In this document: positions 56,901-64,000 of the stretch, piece by piece
How the letters are laid out: every line of letters begins with the position of its first letter
Position numbering within the stretch: the stretch's first letter is position 1
Source: Nematostella vectensis
Lineage: Eukaryota; Cnidaria; Anthozoa; Actiniaria; Edwardsiidae
Assembly: GCF_932526225.1 (NCBI RefSeq)
Contig: NC_064044.1
Coordinates: forward strand, 12,106,084 to 12,170,083
Direction: 5' to 3'
DNA length: 64,000 bases
The notes under the pieces: generated by a model
Databases searched by the model: none
Seen by the model: the letters and a program-made list of their open reading frames with translations, nothing else
What the model was told of the DNA's origin: nothing
Translations under genes and position numbers: made by a program

Positions 56901-58911
56901 ATTAAAAGCAATTTAACCTTACGAAGACAGTTTGGCGTTTTCACGAGGTTTGTCGTTGCTATCTGGAAGGCCAACGGTTACTCGCCGCCACTAAAACGCG
57001 GGGGTTGATTTTTCTTAATAGAAGTAAATATACTTGCCACACCAAAATAACTCCGATATAGTTCAATTCATTTGAACCCTCAGGGGAGGTCAATGCAGCT
57101 CTTACGGTGATAATTGAATTCTTTTAGGACAAAATATCATACATGAATCAAAGCGACTTTTAAATGAAAGAATATTTCACTTGTAATATTTCTTAAGTAA
57201 AATATTCGGATCCGAATATTCGGTGCTTTGTTTAATGAGGTCAAACCGACGCTTGGTGTGTTTAAGGAGCACTAAATAAGATGAAAATGCATACTTAGTA
57301 TGCCAGGTCCTGTATTGGTATGCAGAAAATTTAAGTTTCGCATTAACGAGGTCGAGTCTCAAAGTAATGCACTACCTTTTTATCGCTTCTGTTTAATTTG
57401 TCCGTGATAAACAGGTGCTCGACTACGCGTTCCCTTTGTCAAAGTCGTTTCGATAACACACGAATATTAACATTCCTGTTTGTGATGAATACTGTTAGCA
57501 TCACTAAGTTGTAAGCCCAGGAGTATAAATGAATTTTAATTCCAATGCCAAGTGAACCGATAAAACAACCTTCAATGAAAAGATTTTAATCAATTCAATT
57601 ATTTTATTATAGGTGTGAATTTGCTTTCATAAATTGTCGTGCTGGTTTTATCGGGATTAGCGTGATTAGTTGCGTGGGCTTCTGCAACTTGCCGACACCC
57701 CTTCAGAGGTTTAACGCTCAAATATGTCTATTCCCCCTTTGTGTATAATTTCCTGAAAGGCAAACCCTTGTAGAAAGCGGAGCTTAGCGGGCGATACTGC
57801 TAGCTGGGCAACGCTTTGTCTGTTGTCTCTTAGATCGATATTAACGTCTAGAAAATGGACAAAGGAATTGCGTTTTCCTAAGAGCGATGTCGCAAAATTT
57901 GGTAATATCTATCAGAGTTAATCAGTGGTTTGAAATCATACAAAAAAGATAGGTCGATTTTGTAGAGAATTCTTAAATGCGGTCACGGAGAGTGACATGT
58001 TTTCAATTCTCCAGCCACATGATTCCATACTAATTTGAGTAGATTCCCTACTAATATGAGTAATAAACCATCACAGCAGCAATTAAAAAGTCCCCGAAGG
58101 AAAATAAAAGCATTATATGCTACAATGCTGTGCTACTAAGTGAAGCGCAAAGTATCCCACACTCAAGTAGGAGCAAAATCCGCGGTATTTCATTGCGTGA
58201 AATAGAAATGCCTTAACCCTGTTGACAGACGCTGATTGCTAAATAAAGATCTTCCCTCGATGCAGGGGATAGACAAAAAAAAAAAAAACACGCCACAGTC
58301 TTCAGACGCCGACTGTTTCTTTAGCTTAACCCAAACACTCAGTCCTCCTTGGGGTTAGCCCTGATAAAACCTTAATTAAAACCCGGCTCGAAATCTGCAC
58401 GACACATGGTCTTCTAGGGATGCCGGCGTTTCTAAAGGTGACTCTAGATTCGCTTCCCTAAGCATAATATCACTGATTTAAGGTTCCTAAGTCGAGTATT
58501 TAGTAAATGCTTAGCTCGACGTCTCATTAGGGGTTAAGAGTAGTCGCAGGAGTCGCGTTCTTCTTGAACATTTTTGTAAAGGAATGACGAGTTCAAAAGG
58601 TTTTCTAATAATAAGAATCTAGCGTGACTAGAGTAGTTCTGGCGAGGCATGAAGAGTAACAAGATAATTCCTTAGCCACTTCTGGACTCACTAAATAAAT
58701 AAATATATACCTAAAAAGAGCAACCGATATTGCTGTAAAATGAACACCGATCACGCTTATTTCTCAGACATGCCGGAAAAAAATACCAAACTCAATTAAA
58801 GACCTTATGTGCAGGATGGCCTGGGTATGTATCAAATGGTGTTTTCTTACCTTGGGCTTCCGCGAGGCCTAGAGCCAACGCAACGCATAGTAAAACTGCT
58901 ATTTTAGCCAT
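50773..58911 (-). CDS. ZP-domain type I membrane protein with Thr/Ala/Pro stalk
   Basis: Eight exons (58911-58851, 55964-55698, 54889-54748, 54472-54255, 53813-53588, 52766-52646, 51814-51658, 50948-50773) join in phase to 455 codons. Residues 1-20 are a signal peptide; 21-109 a Thr/Ala/Pro repeat likely to be O-glycosylated; about 113-365 a zona pellucida domain with four ZP-N cysteines (VTC, TNC, DGCGT, VQC) and ZP-C cysteines (DNCWA, TGC, HCEVEAC, NC, GC); RKRR at 367-370 a furin-type site; LLTIGSVKVV a likely external hydrophobic patch; 407-429 a transmembrane helix; 26-residue tail. ZP modules polymerise into extracellular filaments after cleavage at such a site. Role unknown: cell coat, egg coat or mucin-like surface layer are all possible. 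The start has A at -3 and G at +4. Confidence 0.94.
50992..51243. mobile_element. TTAA-flanked MITE, copy 1
   Basis: 252 bp with about 30-bp terminal inverted repeats (GCCGCATTGTC(A/G)TCAGTTTACTTCCGG type) inside the last intron of the ZP gene. Flanking TTAA on both sides fits piggyBac-type insertion. Second copy at 63382-63629 in the opposite orientation. No coding capacity. Confidence 0.88.
51658..51814 (-). CDS. ZP protein exon 7: ZP-C end, furin site, hydrophobic patch
   Basis: Residues 346-397: VEACRADDKDSNCAKGCQPS then SRKRR (coded at 51751-51740), then LYSDASSTLLTIGSVKVVSD. Order of last cysteines, cleavage site and hydrophobic patch is as in secreted or membrane ZP proteins. Confidence 0.95.
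51885..52565. repeat. GATGAT simple repeat with nested 60-75-bp units
   Basis: Built of GATGATGAT tracts joined by ATGACAGTGGTAATGGCGACG, about eight copies up to 52220, then looser GAT/AAT text. In the ZP intron between exons 6 and 7. The 161-codon His-rich minus ORF and the Met/Val-rich plus ORF are shadows of it. Confidence 0.93.
52646..52766 (-). CDS. ZP protein exon 6: ZP-C
   Basis: Residues 305-345: CKKDSTVQYDYKTSKPIQFF, RMRSFRFLSENSDNIHIHCE. Matches the GC..D and F.F......V.L.C pattern of ZP-C. Confidence 0.95.
53195..53598. repeat. Minisatellite ending in the ZP exon 5 donor
   Basis: About five copies of a 73-bp unit (146-bp in alternating pairs) containing CTTACCCGGTA and CCCATGGGCGTGGCATACC. 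On the minus strand each unit offers GG|GTAAGA; the real exon 5 donor is the last unit. Confidence 0.9.
53588..53813 (-). CDS. ZP protein exon 5: ZP-C start
   Basis: Residues 230-304: GLGNFTYEMSLLKGDNAESD ... SLFIDNCWATPTSDPKYKNQ, ending IITTG. DNCWATP is the conserved ZP-C cysteine motif. Donor GTAAGA at 53587-53582. Confidence 0.95.
54094..54270. repeat. About 87-bp duplication including the ZP exon 4 donor
   Basis: Copy 54094-54180 and copy 54181-54270 share ACACCAC, GATAACAG/TATAACAG, CCACGCCCTGATTTA and TTACATGC...AGAC. The second copy contains the exon 4 end and donor. Confidence 0.8.
54255..54472 (-). CDS. ZP protein exon 4: ZP-N
   Basis: Residues 157-229: RSPLDGCGTTHNTTKTHIKY ... 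ISRDFQAEFPVQCTYERSAI. The CGT, Y-N, ISR and C-x-Y landmarks are classic for ZP domains. Confidence 0.96.
54748..54889 (-). CDS. ZP protein exon 3: ZP-N start
   Basis: Residues 110-156: GLFVTCTAQEIQIKLDIKEH, SGLQLDTLTLKDTNCQVYKN, DGQFAYF. It carries ZP-N cysteines 1 and 2. Acceptor CTTGTAG, donor GTGAGA. Confidence 0.94.
54880..55110. repeat. Minisatellite starting in the ZP exon 3 acceptor, with CRE sites
   Basis: Seven copies of CAGTCCTACA, the first being the exon 3 start and acceptor, alternate with six perfect TGACGTCA palindromes (CREB/ATF core). Period about 35-43 bp. Confidence 0.92.
55468..55674. repeat. 52-bp repeat x 4 beside ZP exon 2 donor
   Basis: Four nearly identical copies (GATAAAGTAATCCTCATGAC ... 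CACATACAAGAGAATAGAC) end about 17 bases from the donor of ZP exon 2. Confidence 0.95.
55698..55964 (-). CDS. ZP protein exon 2: Thr/Ala/Pro repeats
   Basis: Residues 21-109. Reads DAATAAPEGTTAAPAETTAV, then repeats of TTAAPEA/TTAAPDA, then TTAGPTEAPTTRPEAK. One NMT site. Only this frame matches flanking phases; the other open frames across the repeat are shadows. Confidence 0.92.
55740..55890 (-). repeat. Coding minisatellite, 21-bp unit (TTAAPEA)
   Basis: About seven 21-bp copies in frame in ZP exon 2; the three GCTTCTGGGGCTGCCGTGGT copies (plus strand) are identical, so recent. Confidence 0.93.
55965..58850 (-). other. ZP intron 1, with foldback sequences
   Basis: A 2.9-kb intron. At 56433-56515 CGTAACGCTAGT is repeated inverted as ACTAGCGTTACG. 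At 56526-56615 GTAGCCTCACTCGCAGGCGT pairs with ACGCCGGCTAGGGAGGCT. Both look like short foldback elements. Otherwise AT-rich, no coding signal. Confidence 0.6.
58851..58911 (-). CDS. ZP protein exon 1: signal peptide
   Basis: ATG at 58911-58909. MAKIAVLLCVALALGLAEAQ is a typical signal peptide ending AEA-Q. Donor GTAAGA lies at 58850-58845; phase 1 out. Confidence 0.92.
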
Positions 58912-59029
58912 TCTAGAGACAGAGTTAATGGAATAAACTCCTGGGAATCTCAGCTAGCTCACACAGAAGACCGGGCGAGTACAGGTAACAGACCTCTTTG
59001 CGGCGGAGCGCACTACTCTTGATATGCCA

Positions 59030-59080
59030 GAGGGAATAAGCCCACTATTTGCATACAGATTATAAAGTCTAGCCAATCAG
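59030..59080 (-). promoter_or_regulatory. Candidate ZP promoter (TATA-like, inverted CCAAT)
   Basis: On the minus strand GACTTTATAATC (59069-59058) is TATA-like and lies about 150 bases before the ATG; ATTGG at 59077-59073 is an inverted CCAAT box. The two are closer together than usual. Transcription would start near 59030. Confidence 0.35.
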
Positions 59081-59508
59081 ACGGAGGTGATTCTTGACCC
59101 GCTTTGTGGCGTGTCATGAGGTTCACTGGGTTGGAACACTGTCCTTTCCCGATGATGGTTGGTTTGACAATGCGAGGCATAGACCGTGGGATTTATGTTA
59201 ACGTTGTGTTTTGCTCAAATACAAGGGAGCTTTCATAGAGGCAAGTAAAGGCTTGCTAGATAAAGTATTGTGCAATGGTGCAATTACTTGATTGCATTCA
59301 AGGTGTCATATGCCTATCTTATATCTTCACTTTGTTTGTAAAAAAGGGACTATTTGGAAAGAAAGTGAAATGAAAAAAAAAAAATGGAATGTTCTCGTTC
59401 AAAAAGCTTTAAAGTCCTGTGGAGGTGTTATACCAGAGGGTACATGATCCTCTCATCCGCATGTTTTCGCAGCTTGTAAAACGATATTTGAGGGATTTTT
59501 TCAGGCAT

Positions 59509-59736
59509 TCAAATTAAAAAAAAAATCGTGCACTTCACTGTCTGCATGTCATCAGACGTAAAAACAGACACGATAAGTGTGCCATCTGGCCATGTCTTGG
59601 TGACATCACGAGTTTTCAGCATTTGACAGGCTGCTAAATACCCTTTCCTACTAACACTGGAAAAACCATTATATAATCGAAGACTGACCACAAATCCTCC
59701 CCCGATAGTCCATACCCGACCTAAATCTACAAACAA
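59509..59736 (-). other. Unidentified ORF, possibly an exon remnant
   Basis: 75 codons with protein-like text (LGRVWTIGGGFVVSLRLYNG; TKTWPDGTLIVSVFTSDD). TTTGTTTGTAG just inside the 5' end looks like an acceptor. I recognise no family. It could be a lone exon of a gene or a fossil. Confidence 0.2.
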
Positions 59737-60964
59737 ACACTTTTAAGGTCCCGTTATAGGTTATCTCTTTTGGGAATATTAGGGCCGTTTTGTACTTGTC
59801 TAAAATTCATAAAGATTATCTCGACCCTAAGGGCAGACCCCAGGCCCTGACGTTAACCAGGTACTTCAATAGATCCGATGATTAAAATTCCTCTAAGATC
59901 GCCAACGTGGCAACTTATTCACTCTTCTACCCTTACGATTATTTAGCCTTTTTTTGAGACGTGGACTGTTGGATTGCTCTAAAACAGGGCTACCTTACTA
60001 ACTACAGATACAAAATAGGTAAAATGTTTTTTTATCTGTATCTTCAACTTGAACAACTACCATTTGTTTGAAACACAAAAGAATCACTTTTAAAAATCGT
60101 CAACCATGCAGTCAATGTACTTCTCTCCACACACGAAAATATTGGTAAAAGAGTACGTCTTCCATTTTTAAATTTTTCAACTGGAATAGCTACATCTGTA
60201 TAAAATAAGTTTTCTTTGTTGATGGTATTGTTATTATAGATACACAAAATGCGATAAAGGAAACATTTTTTAACGACCACTAAGTGGAGATATCTATGTT
60301 CTACAGTATCTCTTTTGGTTATGGCATTTCTAAACTAAAAATAATAACAGTCTTAAAATCAAACTCATAAAATCAACTTTTTCCAGTACCAGGCGAAAAG
60401 AGTGAGTAGAAGTTTGTTTATAGCAAAGGAATGTGGTCCTTTCTAAACTCCCACAGTGATTCATTTGTGTTAAATATCAAACAAGACTCTTAAGAAATCC
60501 TTTCACATCAAAACATTTTCAACAATTCAGTAAATTTGTACAATGATAGCCATTCTCAAAGCTACAGGAGTTCACATTGCTTGTCGGTGCGAGTTACAGA
60601 CAATATTCATTGCATTCTTTTTTTTTATAAGAACATCTAATTTTCAGTTGAGGCTGAGCCGTTCTTATTTTTGGGACATTCTAAGGTTAAATATGTTTAA
60701 CTAGTTCTTAAATTTTCGTGTATATAAGAATATAATACCAAATGAATTATTAGGAAGAGAATTATACTAATGAACAATAGCAATAATAAGCCGTTGTTAC
60801 TGTGAGCACAATTTGATTCTGCATTTAAGAACGCATCAGGACTAAAAAAGAATTTTTTGTCTGCGCTCTCAGCCTCGGCATGTTCTTAGCATGTTCTTAA
60901 AATTTCGTGAAATCTCAGGCTGGTCGTTCTTATAAAAAGGTTCTTATAAAAACAAAGAGAGTAT

Positions 60965-61175
60965 ACTAGTATAACCGGCTAAAACCTGGATTTGCTAGTA
61001 CAACCGAACTCCAAACATACTGGCTTAACCAGTACAACCAGCAGAGACCTGGCTTTACCAGTATATAACCAGCCACAAAACATAATGGTTTAACCAGTAC
61101 AACCAGCAGAGACCTGGCTTTACCAGTATATAACCAGCCACAAAACATAATGGTTTAACCAGTACAACCAGCTGT
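60965..61175. repeat. 65-bp tandem repeat, about 3 copies
   Basis: CCAGTACAACCAGC begins copies at 61029, 61094 and 61159; a diverged partial copy precedes. The minus ORF across it is a by-product. Confidence 0.92.
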
Positions 61176-62074
61176 AATCTATCCATTCATACCTGGTTTT
61201 ACTATAACAACAAGGCATAACCCTCCGCACTGGTTTTAACAAAAGATTTAATGGCCGTAAGTATATTTGCAAACTGACAAGCCTCAGTCACTCCTTGTAT
61301 CCCTACTCTGCAACCCTCCCTTATGCGAGCCATTTTATTAACTTATCATAGATATTGAAGCAAGGAATAACGCAATATATTTTTGTTATTTGTTAGCTAC
61401 TGGAGAGAAATATAAAATAGTTCATTAAGGTGTGCCGCTCTCGACGCCCCTTCTTGGTTTCCATGATCTCCTGAGGGTTTAATCGACGTTTCTTTTGTAA
61501 CACATTGCTTTATTGATCCCTGAAGCAAAGTTATCTTTGATGAAAATGCCCCCTGACTGGAGGAGAAGTTGAATAATGCGACAGATTTTCTGGTATCCAG
61601 TATAGAGTATTTTAAGCATCAACACATTTCTATTTAGAACGATGACGTTAAAAATAGAAAAAAAAATAATTGTTTGAGCGAATAAAGAAAAGTTATTGTG
61701 CTAATGGCTGAAGTGTTTTTAGGCACCTTTAGAAAAAAGTTCCAAATCATATTGCGGGTTAGGCTTACTTTTTAAGTACTAACCGTACTTAAAAAGGCTT
61801 ACTTTTTAAGTACTAACCGTAAAATATACTCATTTTGTACAAACTTTTTATAACATACATCTCAACTCATTCAACTGTGTAAATGGTAACTTTAGGACGC
61901 TGAGCAATCAAGAATCACAATTAGAAAAGCCCAATTATCCCAAAAGCTGTGAAAACACATTAATACCACCATTTGTCTTCAATTCTATTCACCCGGTTCG
62001 CCAGGACCTTAGAAAGTATGCAAAAATCGGATCCCGTCACCTGGTAAAAGACATAAACTCAAAGTATCAGAGGA

Positions 62075-62460
62075 AAATGGAATTCGGAAAATCTATGCCA
62101 ACTCTATTAAAAACCTTTTATGAATTTCCACTCAATAAGGAAGAAAAAAGGGACGGTAATCAATCCTTCAAATGCTTTGGCAGAAAACTAAACATTATAC
62201 ACAAGAATATTCTCGATGAATATTGAACAAAGGTACACTCGCGCCCAGGAAATACCAAAACACAGGTTACTTTAATTGTGTTTGGAATTCGGAAGTTCTA
62301 TGGCAGCTCAGTTAAAAAAGACCTTTTATGAAAACCGAAATTTCTACACAATTAAGAGGAAAATAGCGACAGCCATCAATCCTTCAAATGCCGATGGCAG
62401 ATAACTAAACATTACACAAGAATATTATCGATGAATGTTACACAAAGTTTCCGCCCTCGC
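62075..62460. repeat. Diverged direct duplication, about 200 bp
   Basis: Two copies share GGAATTCGGAA, CCTTTTATGAA, AATCCTTCAAATGC, CAGA(A)AACTAAACATTA and ACAAGAATATTCTCGATGAAT-type strings, starting near 62079 and 62283. Confidence 0.85.
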
Positions 62461-63381
62461 GTCCTTGAAAAGCGTAGATCAGACAAACCTGGACAAAAGC
62501 TAACCAAAAATCTAGATTATTTGGTTATTACTTACAAAAGCAGGCTTATAGGTGTCCCCAAGGGTAATTCTTGAGGAAGGAAATAGTAGCATTGTCGAGG
62601 TCTTGTAATTAAATAGAGAAACAGACTATTGTTTTGGCATAATTCGGATTTAGAACTTGAATGAAAGGCGAAAACAATGACATTCATTAATAACCCCGCC
62701 GGAAAGCAGCTAAAAGTACAACAAATTAACTAAATGTACCAAATGTAAGATGAGTGGCTTGTAGGACATGTATTTTTATAAATTGTATCGAGAATATAAT
62801 AATTTATAATAATAATTTATTGTATTTATATTGCGCAATTATCAATATAAAAATTTTCAATATGTATAATAATATGCAAGAGACTGCAAGAAACCGTAGA
62901 AAATATAATTCTACAAATAATAATTCAAAACATCTACCCAAGGGAATTTGAATTTGGGATACATCTGTTATGTATTTATATGCAGATACATAGGTTTGCA
63001 TGTGTTTTATTCTTGTTGAAGATTTACAATAGCTCATCATCTCTTGCAGTGGAGGGACCTAGCCCCATTGTTTTCAGGTGGTTGTCCAGATGGGGTCCGA
63101 GAGATTCAAACCCCGCCGTGCTCATGACGGGAAATGAGAAATAACGTAGTTATAATCAATAAATTCGATTTCAATATATGCCTTTATTGTTTGTCAAGAA
63201 GGTTTCGGCGTGTAATTGGGATACACAAAAGAGCTAGTGAGAGATCAAAGTGATTCCATTCCATTCTTTCCGAGGAGAATGAGTTACTGACGAACCCTGC
63301 CCAACGCTTTTCTATGGACGTTTCCTGCTGCTCAGCGTTTTGTTGTACTTCTTCCATTTTGGATAAACTAATCCCTATCTA

Positions 63382-63629
63382 TTAAAGCCGCATTGTCACC
63401 AGTTTACTTCCGGTCGATTACGTAACAATATCCGATGATTTTTAACGGAAAACGCGAAAAATATTTCAAAATATTGCAAGCAGTGTGTTAATTTGAAGTT
63501 TCTTTGAGGATCTGATTGATAATTTAGAGCGGATGGCCTGATTAATATCTCGGATTTTAATAGATTCTTTTGTCTTTTAACGGTTTCCGTCGGACCTCCG
63601 GAAGTAAACTGGTGACAATGCGGCTTTAA
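63382..63629. mobile_element. TTAA-flanked MITE, copy 2
   Basis: 248 bp, reverse orientation to copy 1. Clean TTAA at 63382-63385 and 63626-63629 around AGCCGCATTGTCACC... and its inverted partner. The interior matches copy 1 with scattered substitutions. Confidence 0.9.
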
Positions 63630-64000
63630 CCGGTAATATGGATGGCCCTTGGGCCACGCCTTCTAGAAGTTCCACACCCTTGCTATGATTTGAAATATGT
63701 CACTCCAACATTCTGCTAACATTTACAGAAAATGATTGTAAAAACACACTTCTTCTAGCACACCAAAACAACATTTTAACGAGGCGTTGATCTAAATTTC
63801 CCACAAGTAAGAGATGTTGTTACAATCTCACCAATGAGGAAAAGCTGTATCTGATCAGGTTGCAAAGGCGCCGTTGTTCCCGTGTTGTTATGACTGGGTT
63901 TCTGAGATGTTTAGTCAGGAAGTGAAGTGTTTATGGACGCACTGATCTCTTTCTTGTGTGGTCTAAAGATAGGCCACACTGATCATTTATTTGAAAAGAA
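63630..64000. other. Right edge, nothing recognised
   Basis: No coding, repeat or RNA signal that I can support. Confidence 0.5.

Larger units (their letters stand above)
59081..63381. other. Upstream flank of ZP gene, no recognised gene
   Basis: AT-rich with repeats at 60965-61175 and 62075-62460 and one doubtful ORF at 59509-59736. No RNA gene seen. Confidence 0.55.

Noticed and set aside
63050-63130. tRNA-like or SINE-like segment (GAGATTCAAACCCC near 63106)
   Set aside because: The string resembles a B box but I find no matching A box or cloverleaf.

Overview
The window is animal nuclear DNA: AT-rich, intron-dense, full of minisatellites and short inverted-repeat transposons, with two spliced genes facing each other tail to tail. 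The gene content (a one-copy-style RIM active-zone scaffold and a small ZP-domain membrane protein with a Thr/Ala/Pro stalk) fits a non-vertebrate animal. A cnidarian such as a sea anemone is my best guess, but that is inference and the sequence alone does not prove it.

1-32355, plus strand: the 3' part of a RIM (Rab3-interacting molecule, RIMS) gene. I assembled 21 exons whose splice sites and phases all join into one open frame of 1914 codons plus stop. In order they give the end of the Rab3-effector zinc finger, a very long Gly/Pro/Gln linker with a heptapeptide repeat, a PDZ domain, C2A, a long linker carrying an RxLPxLP motif typical of RIM-BP SH3 ligands, C2B, and an MGGH-rich tail. The promoter and first exons lie left of the window. 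Introns carry minisatellites, inverted-repeat elements and one possible decayed protein fragment.

32356-50772: the space between the two convergent genes, dominated by a 15.3-kb tandem array of a 32-bp unit (about 475 copies) with internal segmental duplications. Each unit carries a GGTGAGTA splice-donor-like string and a GGATTA string.

50773-58911, minus strand: a complete eight-exon gene for a 455-residue type I membrane protein: signal peptide, Thr/Ala/Pro repeats, full ZP domain with its cysteines, furin site, one transmembrane helix and a short tail. A TATA-like promoter lies just beyond 59000.

59080-64000: no gene I can recognise; repeats, one doubtful ORF, and a second copy of a TTAA-flanked miniature element whose other copy sits inside the ZP gene.

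The most unusual theme is that several minisatellites contain or touch an exon-intron junction, so that the real splice site is the terminal copy of a row of similar sites. RIM acts at presynaptic release sites and the ZP protein is expected at the cell surface; nothing in the sequence links their functions.
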